The notes beneath the pieces were generated by a model. The model was given only the letters and a program-made list of their open reading frames with translations, was not told the origin of the DNA and searched no databases. Positions 10,053 through 18,419 of a stretch of 64,000 nucleotides of DNA are shown piece by piece (positions within the stretch are counted from its first letter, which is position 1; each line of letters starts with the position of its first letter). The position numbers were made by a program, and so were the translations under genes. This DNA is from Azonexus hydrophilus (lineage in GTDB: Bacteria > Pseudomonadota > Gammaproteobacteria > Burkholderiales > Rhodocyclaceae): contig NZ_MTHD01000001.1 of assembly GCF_001956855.1 (NCBI RefSeq), positions 1 to 64,000 of the forward strand. The letters are read 5' to 3'.

Positions 10053-10082
10053 ATTATGGCACAGGGGCCAGGGATGGAACAA
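10053..10082 (-). promoter_or_regulatory. Putative sigma-70 promoter of recA
   Basis: On the minus strand a TTGTTC -35 (10077-10082) and CATAAT -10 (10053-10058) are spaced 18 bp and end about 26 bp before the recA start. No LexA box overlaps it. Confidence 0.5.
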
Positions 10083-10228
10083 AAATTGCTGGTTCATTGT
10101 TGCTGGATTACCGATCGACTGCCGGACCTCACCACCGGGAAAAAATGCCAATGGCAAGCATGGATTCTATGGAACATCCCGAGACGCAAGGTGTATTCTT
10201 TGCGCCCGACCCGACCGACAACAAAACA

Positions 10229-10248
10229 TACTGTACAACTATACAGTA
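10229..10248 (+). promoter_or_regulatory. LexA (SOS) box
   Basis: TACTGTACAACTATACAGTA matches the E. coli-type CTGT-N8-ACAG operator with almost complete symmetry. It ends only 9 bp before the ATG of the small secreted protein at 10258 and 200 bp from recA, so it most likely controls the plus-strand transcript, possibly recA as well. Confidence 0.85.
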
Positions 10249-10257
10249 TTTTTCATC

Positions 10258-10464
10258 ATGACCAAGCCCATCCACCGCATCCTGTCATTGCTGCTTCTGT
10301 GTGCGCTGACTGGCACGGTCAACGCCCGACCGGCCTCCTGGCACTGGTGGGCGAGCAAGATCGACGGCGCCCGCATCTGCATGCAGACGCCGCCGGGCGA
10401 AGGCTGGACCTACAGCGGCGGCCCTTACCGCGACGCCCGCTGCACCTTGCCCGCGCGCTACTGA
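10258..10464 (+). CDS. Small secreted protein under a LexA box
   Basis: A 68-residue protein with a clear Sec signal peptide (residues 1-23, basic start, LLLL core, cleavage after VNA). The mature 45 residues are rich in Trp and Pro (ASWHWW, GEGWTYSGG) and carry two Cys (the ICMQ and RCTL segments) that could form a periplasmic disulfide. No described family was recognised with certainty; similar small Trp/Cys proteins are vaguely familiar from betaproteobacteria. It is 1 bp upstream of the pseudouridine synthase gene and is probably co-transcribed with it. Confidence 0.7.
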   Translation: MTKPIHRILSLLLLCALTGTVNARPASWHWWASKIDGARICMQTPPGEGWTYSGGPYRDARCTLPARY

Positions 10465-10465
10465 G

Positions 10466-11146
10466 ATGAGCGCCTATCTGCCGCCGGCCGACCCGGTACG
10501 GGTGATTCACGTCGACGCCCATCTGCTGGTTGTCGACAAGCCTTCCGGCCTGCTGTCGGTACCCGGGCGCGGCGAGGACAAGCAGGATTGCCTGATCTCG
10601 CGCGTCCAGCGGGACTACCCGGAAGCCCTGGCCGCCCACCGTCTCGACATGTCCACTTCCGGCCTGCTCATCGTTGCCCGCGGCGAAGCGATGCAGCGCG
10701 AGATGTACCGCCTGTTTCGCGAGCGCGCGGTGAGCAAGCGCTATCTTGCTGCGGTCGACGGGCTGCTGGCAGCAGATTCCGGCGAGGTCGACCTGCCGCT
10801 GATCTGCGACTGGCCGAACCGCCCGCGGCAGATGGTTGACCACACCATCGGCAAGCCTTCGCAAACGCTGTTCCGCGTCATCGAACGCCAGCCCGGCAAC
10901 AACCTGACGATCGTCGAACTGGAGCCGATCACCGGGCGCTCGCATCAGTTGCGCGTGCATATGGCGGCGCTCGGCCATCCGATACTCGGCGATGAACTCT
11001 ACGCCGGCGCAGCCGTCGACCGGGCACCACGACTGCTGCTGCATGCGGCAGAAATTGCCTTTGTCCATCCGGGCGATGGCAGCGCCGTGAAATTTCGCAG
11101 CGAGGCCCCGTTTTTTCCCTTCGGAAAAGCCGCAATAACCTTATAA
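10466..11146 (+). CDS. RluA-family pseudouridine synthase
   Basis: The 226-residue protein isomerises a uridine in rRNA or tRNA. The catalytic Asp61 is in the motif HRLDMSTSG (58-66), and the family DKPSGLLSVPGRG motif occurs at 24-36. It lacks an N-terminal S4 domain, as in RluA itself (23S U746 and tRNA U32), making RluA the best guess, although TruC is also possible. It starts 1 bp after the small SOS-box gene, so its expression may be damage-responsive. Confidence 0.85.
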   Translation: MSAYLPPADPVRVIHVDAHLLVVDKPSGLLSVPGRGEDKQDCLISRVQRDYPEALAAHRLDMSTSGLLIVARGEAMQREMYRLFRERAVSKRYLAAVDGLLAADSGEVDLPLICDWPNRPRQMVDHTIGKPSQTLFRVIERQPGNNLTIVELEPITGRSHQLRVHMAALGHPILGDELYAGAAVDRAPRLLLHAAEIAFVHPGDGSAVKFRSEAPFFPFGKAAITL

Positions 11147-11147
11147 T
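11142..11147 (+). promoter_or_regulatory. Putative -10 element of the SSS symporter gene
   Basis: TATAAT lies 41 bp upstream of the symporter ATG, inside the final codons of the pseudouridine synthase. No clear -35 was found. Confidence 0.4.
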
Positions 11148-11188
11148 CCCCCGCGTTTTCAACCCCTTGCCGTAGTCGACCCCACACC

Positions 11189-12604
11189 ATGCTGATCTGG
11201 TTCGTCGTCATCTATCTCGTTATTTCCATCGGCATCGGCCTTTACGCCGCGACCCGGGTCCACAGCGCCCGCGACTACATCGTCGCCGGCCGCAATCTGC
11301 CTTTTCCCATCGTGCTGGCGATGGTCTTCGCCACCTGGTTCGGCGCGGAAACCGTGCTCGGCATCTCGGCCACCTTCATTGACGAAGGTTTTCGCGGACT
11401 GATATCGGACCCGCTTGGTGCGTCGATCTGCCTGGTGCTGTTCGGGCTGATCTTTGCCCGTCCCCTGTACCGCCTCAACCTGCTGACACTCGGCGATTTC
11501 TTCCGCGTCCGCTACAACCGCCAGACCGAGATTGCCCTGTCGACAGCCATCATCATTTCCTATCTCGGCTGGGTCGGTGCCCAAATGGCCGCCCTTGGCC
11601 TGGTCTTCAATGTCCTCTCCGACGGTGCCGTCGCGCTCAACCACGGCATCCTCATCGGCGCCGGTGTCGTCCTGCTGTACACACTGTTCGGCGGCATGTG
11701 GTCGGTGGCGATGACCACCTTCGTCCAGATGATCGTCATCGTCCTCGGCCTGCTCTACGTCACCTGGCTGGCCGGCGACATGGCCGGCGGCTTTACCACC
11801 GTGGTCGGCAAAGCTGCCGCCGACGGCAAGCTGAATTTCCTGCCGACTGCCGACCTGCTCGACATCCTGTCCTGGATTGCCGCATTGCTGACCATGGCGC
11901 TCGGCTCGATCCCGCAGCAGGACGTTTTCCAGCGGGTCAATGCTTCGAAGAACGAATGGGTCGCCGTCTGGGGCACCACCATCGGTGGTCTGTCCTATTT
12001 CTTCTTCGCCGCCGTGCCGCTGTTCCTTGCCTATTCGGCAACGCTGATCGACCCGGCGATGGTCGAACGTTTCATGGCCGAGGATTCGCAACTGATCCTG
12101 CCGCAACTGATCGTCAATTACATGCCCTTCGGTGCCCAGGTCATTTTCTTCGGCGCACTGCTGTCGGTGATCATGAGTACCGCTTCCGGCACCCTGCTGG
12201 CACCGGCGGTCACCTTCTCGGAGAACATCCTGCGCGGCCACTACCGCGACATGACCGATCGCCAGCTGCTGCTCGCCACCCGCGGCGCCGTCGTGGTGTT
12301 CACCTGCATCGTCGCGATCTATGCCATATCGACCAATGCGACCATTCACGCCATGGTCGAAAACGCCTACCGGGTCACCCTCTCTGGCGCCTTCATCCCG
12401 CTGGCTGCCGGCCTCTTCTGGAAGCGGGCGAACAATCTCGGCGCCGGCCTGGCAATCATTTTCGGCATCGGCACCTGGCTGTTCCTCGAACTGTTCGTGC
12501 CCGAAGGCGATATCGGCCCGCAACTGTACGGCCTGGCCGCCAGCTTCACCGGCATGCTGATCGGCGGCTACCTGCGTCCGGCGAACACAATCAAAAAGCA
12601 CTAA
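11189..12604 (+). CDS. Sodium:solute symporter family transporter
   Basis: A 471-residue polytopic inner-membrane protein with about 13 hydrophobic segments. The core GRNLPFPIVLAMVFATWFGAETVLG near residues 33-57 resembles the SSS/PutP-type symporter family, with the following GLISDPLGASI region. The substrate (proline, pantothenate, solute) cannot be assigned from sequence alone. It stands as a single gene between the pseudouridine synthase and VanZ-like genes. Confidence 0.85.
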   Translation: MLIWFVVIYLVISIGIGLYAATRVHSARDYIVAGRNLPFPIVLAMVFATWFGAETVLGISATFIDEGFRGLISDPLGASICLVLFGLIFARPLYRLNLLTLGDFFRVRYNRQTEIALSTAIIISYLGWVGAQMAALGLVFNVLSDGAVALNHGILIGAGVVLLYTLFGGMWSVAMTTFVQMIVIVLGLLYVTWLAGDMAGGFTTVVGKAAADGKLNFLPTADLLDILSWIAALLTMALGSIPQQDVFQRVNASKNEWVAVWGTTIGGLSYFFFAAVPLFLAYSATLIDPAMVERFMAEDSQLILPQLIVNYMPFGAQVIFFGALLSVIMSTASGTLLAPAVTFSENILRGHYRDMTDRQLLLATRGAVVVFTCIVAIYAISTNATIHAMVENAYRVTLSGAFIPLAAGLFWKRANNLGAGLAIIFGIGTWLFLELFVPEGDIGPQLYGLAASFTGMLIGGYLRPANTIKKH

Positions 12605-12607
12605 AGG

Positions 12608-12636
12608 CTGACGCCAGCGCCAACAGGCCATAAAAT
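12608..12636 (+). promoter_or_regulatory. Putative promoter giving a near-leaderless VanZ-like transcript
   Basis: CTGACG (12608-12613) and TAAAAT (12631-12636) are separated by 17 bp. Initiation about 7 bp after the -10 would fall at or next to the ATG at 12643, leaving almost no 5' leader. Confidence 0.5.
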
Positions 12637-12642
12637 CGGGGC

Positions 12643-13716
12643 ATGTCCCAACATGGCAAGCGTCCCGTCGTTTTTGCCCGCTACCTGGCGCTCGCCTGGT
12701 GCGGGCTGATCGTTTATGGGAGCCTGCACCCGTTCTCCGGCTGGCGCGATTCCGGCGTCTCTCCCTGGGCCTTCCTTGAAAGTGCGTGGCCGCGCTACTG
12801 GACGGTCTTCGATCTGGTCACCAATGTTGCGGTCTACGTCCCGCTCGGCTTCTTTCTCGCGCTGGCGCTGCTGCGCCTGCCCGGCCGCTTTACCGCAGCC
12901 TGCCTGGCAGTGCTGCTCGGCGGCACACTCAGCCTCGGGCTGGAGACATTGCAGAACTGGCTGCCCAGCCGCATCCCGTCGAATCTCGATCTTGCGTGCA
13001 ACACACTGGGCGGGCTGATCGGTGCCGTGTGGGCGCATATCGTCGGCCCGCGCGTGTTCGCTCGCCTGGAAGCACTGGCGCACCGCCTGCTGGCGCCGGT
13101 GGCCCACGGCGAACTGGGCCTGACGCTGCTCGGCCTGTGGCTGATCGTGCCGCTGTCGCCGGAGATCCTGCTGTTCGGTGCCGGCGACTTGCGTCAGCTG
13201 CTGGGTTTCACCCCGGCCATTCCGTTTTCCGTCGATCGCTATGCGCTGATCGAAGCCGGCATCACCGCCTGCAACGCGGTTGCCGTCGGCCTGATCCTCG
13301 GCCAGTTGCTGGCCAGGACCTGGGTCGCCTACCTGCTGGTACCGCTGTTCCTGATCGGCGGCCTGGCCATCCGGATGCTCGGAGCAGCGGTGCTGGTCGG
13401 CCCCGGTGAAGCCATGGCCTGGCTGACGCCGGGCGCTCGGCAAGGGTTGCTGGCAGCGGCAGCGGTACTGGCCCTGACGCTGTGGCTGCCAACTCGCGCC
13501 GGCCTGCTGCTGGCGGCACTGGCTCTGCTCGCCGGCACCGTGCTGGTCAACCTCGCACCACCCAATCCGTATTCCGAAGCCGCACTGGCGGCCTGGCGCC
13601 AGGGGCACTTTCTCAATTTCAACGGTCTAACCCGCCTGGTCGCCAGCCTGTGGCCCTTCCTGGCCCTGCCATTCCTGCTGCTGACCCTGCGCGGACCGCA
13701 GCCACGTTCCACGTGA
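12643..13716 (+). CDS. VanZ-like membrane protein
   Basis: A 357-residue integral membrane protein with about nine hydrophobic helices. The N-terminal half resembles the VanZ family (YGSLHPFSGW, NVAVYVPLGFFLALALL, LETLQNWLPSRIPSNLDLACNTLGGLIGA). VanZ proteins are associated with glycopeptide tolerance in Gram positives, but their role in Gram negatives is unknown. The C-terminus encodes additional helices not present in the short VanZ proteins. A parS-like site overlaps its stop codon. Confidence 0.8.
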   Translation: MSQHGKRPVVFARYLALAWCGLIVYGSLHPFSGWRDSGVSPWAFLESAWPRYWTVFDLVTNVAVYVPLGFFLALALLRLPGRFTAACLAVLLGGTLSLGLETLQNWLPSRIPSNLDLACNTLGGLIGAVWAHIVGPRVFARLEALAHRLLAPVAHGELGLTLLGLWLIVPLSPEILLFGAGDLRQLLGFTPAIPFSVDRYALIEAGITACNAVAVGLILGQLLARTWVAYLLVPLFLIGGLAIRMLGAAVLVGPGEAMAWLTPGARQGLLAAAAVLALTLWLPTRAGLLLAALALLAGTVLVNLAPPNPYSEAALAAWRQGHFLNFNGLTRLVASLWPFLALPFLLLTLRGPQPRST

Positions 13717-13719
13717 AAC
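13706..13719. promoter_or_regulatory. parS-like ParB binding site 2
   Basis: GTTCCACGTGAAAC, identical to site 1, overlaps the stop codon of the VanZ-like gene and lies just upstream of the TATAAT at 13729-13734 that may serve the ferredoxin gene. ParB binding could therefore also influence that promoter. Confidence 0.8.
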
Positions 13720-13728
13720 GGCGCCGCC

Positions 13729-13734
13729 TATAAT
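13729..13734 (+). promoter_or_regulatory. Putative -10 element of the ferredoxin gene
   Basis: TATAAT lies 24 bp upstream of the ferredoxin ATG. The -35 position at the usual spacing falls within the parS-like site and is a poor match. Confidence 0.45.
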
Positions 13735-13758
13735 GGCTGGCTACAACGGAGATCAACA

Positions 13759-14067
13759 ATGAGCTATTTCCAGCACCACGTATTCATCTGCACCAACCAG
13801 CGCGAAGGCGGCGAGGCTTGCTGCAACAACGTCGGTGGCAGCGATGCCTTCGCCTACGCCAAGGACCGCATCGGTGCGCTGAAGAAGAACGGCGCCGGCG
13901 CGGTGCGCATCAACAAGGCTGGCTGTCTCGGCCGCTGCGACAACGGGCCGGTGATGGTCGTCTATCCCGAAGAGACCTGGTACGGCTTCGTCGATAATGA
14001 GGATGTCGAAGAAATCATCCAGCAACATCTGATCAACGGACATGTCGTCGAACGGCTGAAAATATGA
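13759..14067 (+). CDS. Thioredoxin-like [2Fe-2S] ferredoxin
   Basis: A 102-residue cytoplasmic protein of the (2Fe-2S) thioredoxin-like ferredoxin family. Cys11 and Cys21/Cys22 near the N-terminus and Cys56 and Cys60 in AGCLGRC supply the cluster ligands, followed by GPVMVVYPEETWY, a family hallmark. These proteins shuttle electrons but their partners are often unknown. The ATG of the following hydrolase overlaps its stop, so the two are coupled. Confidence 0.9.
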   Translation: MSYFQHHVFICTNQREGGEACCNNVGGSDAFAYAKDRIGALKKNGAGAVRINKAGCLGRCDNGPVMVVYPEETWYGFVDNEDVEEIIQQHLINGHVVERLKI

Positions 14068-14702
14068 AAGTCACGGAAGAAAAGATCAACGTCGCCGGCC
14101 CGGCCGGCAACATCGAAGTCATCATGGAACGCCCGGATGCGCCGCGCGGCATCGCGCTGATCGCCCATCCGCACCCGATCGGTGGCGGCGCCAATACCAA
14201 CAAGGTCGCCTACACGCTGGCGCGCACCTTCGTCAGCCTCGGCTACGCCGCCTTCCGCCCGAACTTCCGTGGCGTCGGCGGCACCGAAGGCGTGCACGAC
14301 GAAGGCATTGGTGAAACCGACGACCTGCTCGCCGTGCTGCACGAAGCCACCTTGCGCTGCGGCGAAATCCCGGTCGCGCTCGCCGGCTTCTCCTTCGGCG
14401 CCTATTGCCAGACGCGCGTCGGCAAGCGACTGGAAGAAGCCGGCCATCCGGCCCAGCGCCTGGTGCTGGTCGGCACCGCCGCCGGCTTCGTCGAAGGCAC
14501 GCGCCAGTACGACACCGAAGCCGTGCCGCACGACACCATCGTCATCCACGGCTCAAACGACGAAACGGTGCCGCTGGCCAACGTGCTGGCCTGGGCGCAG
14601 CCGAACGACCTGCCGGTCGTCGTCGTCCCCGGTGCCGACCATTTCTTCCACCGTCGCCTGCACCTGATCCGCGACATCGTGACCCGCGCATGGCGGCACT
14701 AG
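14064..14702 (+). CDS. Alpha/beta hydrolase (dienelactone hydrolase-like)
   Basis: The 212-residue protein has an HPHPIGGG segment near 35-42, a GFSFGA nucleophile motif at 108-113 (Ser110), an acid in [10 protein letters not shown] and His in GADHFFH. This small-hydrolase pattern fits the group often annotated as a CocE/NonD or dienelactone hydrolase-like protein. Substrate unknown. It overlaps the ferredoxin by 4 bp and the ABC ATPase by 13 bp. Confidence 0.85.
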   Translation: MKVTEEKINVAGPAGNIEVIMERPDAPRGIALIAHPHPIGGGANTNKVAYTLARTFVSLGYAAFRPNFRGVGGTEGVHDEGIGETDDLLAVLHEATLRCGEIPVALAGFSFGAYCQTRVGKRLEEAGHPAQRLVLVGTAAGFVEGTRQYDTEAVPHDTIVIHGSNDETVPLANVLAWAQPNDLPVVVVPGADHFFHRRLHLIRDIVTRAWRH

Positions 14703-15607
14703 ACGTTTCCGGCCTGCACAAGACCTACGGCGACACTGAAGTCGTCGCCGGCTTGTCGTTCACCGTCGAACCCGGCACCTGCTTCGGCCTGCTCGGCCCC
14801 AATGGTGCCGGCAAGACGACGACGCTGCGCCTGTGCCTCGGCCTGACCGCGCCAGCCAGCGGCAGCATCACGCTCGGCGGCCACGTCATCCCCGCCGACG
14901 CGCAGGCAGCACGGGCCAAGGTCGGCGTCGTACCGCAATTCGACAACCTTGACCCGGACTTCACCTGCGCCGAAAACCTGCTCGTCTTCGGCCGCTATTT
15001 CGGGCTGAAGGACGCCGACATCCGGCCACGCATCCCGCAATTGCTCGAATTCGCCAGCCTCGCCGGCAAGGCCGACGCCAGGATCGCGACGCTGTCCGGC
15101 GGCATGAAACGGCGGCTGACGCTGGCCCGCGCACTGGTCGCCAACCCCGACATCATCTTCCTCGACGAACCGACCACCGGCCTCGACCCGCAGGCCCGCC
15201 ACCTGATCTGGGAACGCCTGAAGAAGCTGAAATCGGCCGGCAAGACGCTGATCCTGACGACGCATTTCATGGACGAAGCCGAGCGTCTGTGCGACCGCCT
15301 GATCGTCATCGATCACGGCCGCAAAATCGCCGAAGGCAGCCCACGCGAACTGATCGCCACGCACATCGAACCGCAGGTGATCGAGGTCTTTGACGAATCC
15401 TGCGGTCAACTACCCGATTTCACCGAAAACCACCGCCACCTGGCCGACCGCGTCGAACAAAGCGGCGAAACCGCCTTCTTCTACTGCCGCGATCCCCAGC
15501 CGCTGCTCACCGCCCTGGCCGACGCCGACGGCCTGCGCTACGTCCATCGTGCTTCCAACCTGGAAGACGTGTTCATCAAGCTGACGGGACGGGAATTAAG
15601 GGACTGA
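14690..15607 (+). CDS. ABC transporter ATP-binding protein (NodI/daunorubicin-exporter type)
   Basis: The 305-residue ATPase has Walker A GPNGAGKT (36-43), signature LSGGMKRR, Walker [17 protein letters not shown], and a C-terminal extension typical of NodI/DrrA exporters of antibiotics or oligosaccharides. The start at 14690 is chosen because the ATG is immediately before a good ABC N-terminus ([12 protein letters not shown]) and overlaps the hydrolase end. Its likely partner permease is at 17307, split off by an antisense radical SAM gene. Confidence 0.9.
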   Translation: MAALDVSGLHKTYGDTEVVAGLSFTVEPGTCFGLLGPNGAGKTTTLRLCLGLTAPASGSITLGGHVIPADAQAARAKVGVVPQFDNLDPDFTCAENLLVFGRYFGLKDADIRPRIPQLLEFASLAGKADARIATLSGGMKRRLTLARALVANPDIIFLDEPTTGLDPQARHLIWERLKKLKSAGKTLILTTHFMDEAERLCDRLIVIDHGRKIAEGSPRELIATHIEPQVIEVFDESCGQLPDFTENHRHLADRVEQSGETAFFYCRDPQPLLTALADADGLRYVHRASNLEDVFIKLTGRELRD

Positions 15608-15622
15608 GGGGCGGGGCGACGC

Positions 15623-17188
15623 TTACCCCAAACCTCCATGCCGTTCCTGCCGGTGCACCAGGCCTTTGCCATCGCGCGCCACCGGCTTCGGTCGGTCCTT
15701 GAGCAAGCCCTGCAGGCACGCGGGATTGGCGCGGGCACCGCTGGACTGGTAGTCGCTCAGCAGGTGCTGGCGGACTTGCGCGGGGTCCAGTCCGATCACT
15801 TGCGTCAGGTAATCGAACAAGCGGTCGACCAGCGTTTCCGGGGTCAGGCGGGTGGTGCTGGCGGTGGTTTGCCATAGCCAGTCGCTGAAGGCGAGGAGGG
15901 TGGCGAAGGGGGAGGTGGCACTTAGTAGCAGGGGCAGGGTTTGCGGGAAGCGGCCGGAATTGGCGAGCAGGTCCCAGTAGCGCGCCAGGCGGGTGAAGCG
16001 CTGGATGTCGGCAGCCGGGACGGCGGCGGTTTGCTGCACGGTGTATGGCGGTTCGGGGTCGTAGATCATGCCGTGTTCGGCGCTGTGCCGGGCGATCGGT
16101 GTGCCGCGCAGGCGCTTGAGCAGGCCGAGCTGGATTTCGTGGGCGTGCAGCGCGTACAGGCGGTCGAAGCCGGCGGCAAAGCCGGCCAGGGTTTCACCGG
16201 GCAGGCCGAAGATGAGATCGGTGTGCAGATGGGCGTGGCTGTGCCTGAGCAGCCAGTCGAGGTTGGCGCAGGTTTTGTCATTGTCCTGGCGGCGCGAGAT
16301 GCGTTGCTGGACGACCGGGTCAAAGGTCTGGATGCCGACTTCGAGTTGCAGCACGCCGGGCGGGAAGCGGGCGATCATCGCCTTGAGGCGTTCCGGCAAG
16401 TGGTCGGGGATGACCTCGAAATGCAGGAAGAGATCGGGCGTCAGCCGGTCGAGGAAGAATTGCAGGATGGCCAGCGAGTTGTCGATTTTCAGGTTGAACG
16501 TGCGGTCGACGAACTTGAAGTGACGCGCACCGCGTGCATGCAGATCCGCCAGTGCGGCGAAAAAACGCGGCTGCTCGAAGGCCCAGGCGGTCTGGTCGAG
16601 GGCGCTGAGGCAGAATTCGCATTTGAACGGGCAGCCGCGCGAGGCTTCGACGTAGAGCAGGCGATGGGCAAGGTCGTCGGCGCTGTATTCGGCGTAGGGC
16701 AGGTCGATCTGGTCGAGCGGCGGCTGTTCGCCGGGGATCACTTTCATCAGCGGTTGCGGGCCGTGGAGCAGGGCACGGCACAGTCGGGCAAAGCTGACGT
16801 CGGCCCAGCCGGTGATCAGGTGGTCGGCGAGGCGGACGATTTCCTGACCCTCCCATTCGTGACTGACTTCCGGGCCGCCGAGAATGATCTTCAGCGCCGG
16901 GCGCGCCGCCTTCAGCTGGCGGACCACTTCGGTAGTCTGCCGCACGTTCCAGATGTACACCCCGAAACCGATGATCTGCGCTGTCATGCCCGGTTCACCA
17001 AGTTCAGAGAGCAGGGCGGCGACGATTTCATCGACCGGCCGCTTGATGGTGAATTCGCGCAGCACGCAGGTCGCCCGCAAGTCGGCGCCACCGTGGCGGG
17101 CCAGGTTGGCGAGCAGGTAGCGCAGGCCGAGCGCGGCATGGATGTACTTGGCGTTGAGGGTGCTCAGGATGATGGCGGGCGGCGTCAT
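15623..17188 (-). CDS. B12-binding domain radical SAM protein (DUF4080-like)
   Basis: A 521-residue protein with a Rossmann-type N-terminal B12-binding region (about 5-140) followed by the radical SAM core, with the cluster Cys at 186, 190 and 193 in RGCPFKCEFC. The C-terminal third resembles DUF4080, in which family the reaction is unknown. The ATG at 17188 (MTPPAI) is preferred over an upstream ATG at 17236 because it gives a normal family N-terminus. It lies antisense between the ABC ATPase and its putative permease. Confidence 0.85.
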   Translation of the reverse strand: MTPPAIILSTLNAKYIHAALGLRYLLANLARHGGADLRATCVLREFTIKRPVDEIVAALLSELGEPGMTAQIIGFGVYIWNVRQTTEVVRQLKAARPALKIILGGPEVSHEWEGQEIVRLADHLITGWADVSFARLCRALLHGPQPLMKVIPGEQPPLDQIDLPYAEYSADDLAHRLLYVEASRGCPFKCEFCLSALDQTAWAFEQPRFFAALADLHARGARHFKFVDRTFNLKIDNSLAILQFFLDRLTPDLFLHFEVIPDHLPERLKAMIARFPPGVLQLEVGIQTFDPVVQQRISRRQDNDKTCANLDWLLRHSHAHLHTDLIFGLPGETLAGFAAGFDRLYALHAHEIQLGLLKRLRGTPIARHSAEHGMIYDPEPPYTVQQTAAVPAADIQRFTRLARYWDLLANSGRFPQTLPLLLSATSPFATLLAFSDWLWQTTASTTRLTPETLVDRLFDYLTQVIGLDPAQVRQHLLSDYQSSGARANPACLQGLLKDRPKPVARDGKGLVHRQERHGGLG

Positions 17189-17306
17189 GCCGCCATTTTG
17201 CCAGCTTCGCCGGGCACCGGCCGGTGAGCCGGGCACTTACACACTGTCACCGCACGCGGCGCTGCAGGCTCTAGAATGACGGGTCACCCTTGCTGCCACT
17301 ATTCCG

Positions 17307-18092
17307 ATGTCCGCTGCGCCCGCCGTCACCCGCCCCGATCTGTTCGGTTTCCTGCCTGTCTGGCAGCGCAACTTCCTCGTCTGGCGAAAACTCGCGTTGC
17401 CGTCCATCCTCGGCAACCTGGCCGACCCGCTGATCTACATGCTCGGCCTCGGCTACGGCCTGGGCGCGATGCTGCCGGAGATCGACGGCCAGCCCTACAT
17501 CGCCTTCCTCGCCGCCGGCACCATCTGCGCGTCCACGATGAATGCGGCAACTTTCGAGGCGCTGTACTCGTCGTTCTCGCGCATGCACGTGCAGAAAACC
17601 TGGGATGCCATCCTCAACACGCCGCTCGGCCTCAACGATGTCGTCGCCGGCGAGCTCTTCTGGGCGGCGACCAAATCCTTCTTCTCCGGCTGCGCGATCC
17701 TGATCGTCATCACCGCGATGGGCCTGACCAACGGCCCGACCGCGCTGCTCATCCTGCCGGCGATCGTCCTCACCGGCCTGGCCTTCGCCGCGCTCGGGCT
17801 GATCTGGAACGCGCTGGCGCCGTCCTACGATTTCTTCATGTATTACTTCACGCTGTTCATCACGCCGATGACGCTGATTTCCGGCGTCTTCTTCCCGACC
17901 GACCAGCTGCCCGGCTGGCTCGCCGCGATCGGCGGCTGGCTGCCGCTGGCCCAGGGCGTGGCGCTGATCCGGCCGCTGCTCGCCGGCCAGTGGCCGGCCG
18001 ACGCCCTGATCCACATCATGGCACTGCTGGCGACCACCGCCATAGCCTTCACCATTGCCTTGCGTCTGACCCGGCGCCGGCTGCTCAAATAA
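17307..18092 (+). CDS. ABC-2 type transporter permease (NodJ-like)
   Basis: A 261-residue membrane protein with six hydrophobic segments and the ABC-2 pattern YMLGLGYGLGAMLPEIDGQPYIAFLAAGTICAS followed by the conserved Glu-rich transition AATFEALYSSF, as in NodJ/YadH exporters. Probably the membrane half of the exporter whose ATPase is at 14690. A TAGAAT -10 like element lies upstream at 17272-17277. Confidence 0.9.
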   Translation: MSAAPAVTRPDLFGFLPVWQRNFLVWRKLALPSILGNLADPLIYMLGLGYGLGAMLPEIDGQPYIAFLAAGTICASTMNAATFEALYSSFSRMHVQKTWDAILNTPLGLNDVVAGELFWAATKSFFSGCAILIVITAMGLTNGPTALLILPAIVLTGLAFAALGLIWNALAPSYDFFMYYFTLFITPMTLISGVFFPTDQLPGWLAAIGGWLPLAQGVALIRPLLAGQWPADALIHIMALLATTAIAFTIALRLTRRRLLK

Positions 18093-18098
18093 GGCTCA

Positions 18099-18419
18099 AT
18101 GATGAATCCGCTGCTGATCCTCACCAACTGCCCCGACGAAGCCACGGCCAACGCCATCGCGCTCGCCCTCGTCGAGGAAAAACTGGCCGCCTGCGTCAAC
18201 CTGTTGCCGCGCGTGCAATCGATCTACCGCTGGCAGGGTGCCGTCGAGTCGGCGTCGGAAATTCCGCTGCTGATCAAGTCGACCGCAGAAAACTACCCGG
18301 CGCTGGAAAAACGCATCGCCGAACTGCATCCCTACGACCTCCCCGAAATCATCGCCCTGCCCATCACGCACGGCCTGCCGGCGTATCTGAACTGGCTGGC
18401 CGCGGAAACGCTCCAATGA
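18099..18419 (+). CDS. cutA: Divalent cation tolerance protein CutA
   Basis: A 106-residue cytoplasmic trimer-forming protein with the CutA signatures LAACVNLLPRVQSIYRWQG and ELHPYDLPEIIALPI. In E. coli it is linked to copper tolerance. It sits 6 bp after the permease and its stop overlaps the dsbD start by 4 bp, an arrangement widespread in proteobacteria (cutA-dsbD). Confidence 0.95.
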   Translation: MMNPLLILTNCPDEATANAIALALVEEKLAACVNLLPRVQSIYRWQGAVESASEIPLLIKSTAENYPALEKRIAELHPYDLPEIIALPITHGLPAYLNWLAAETLQ

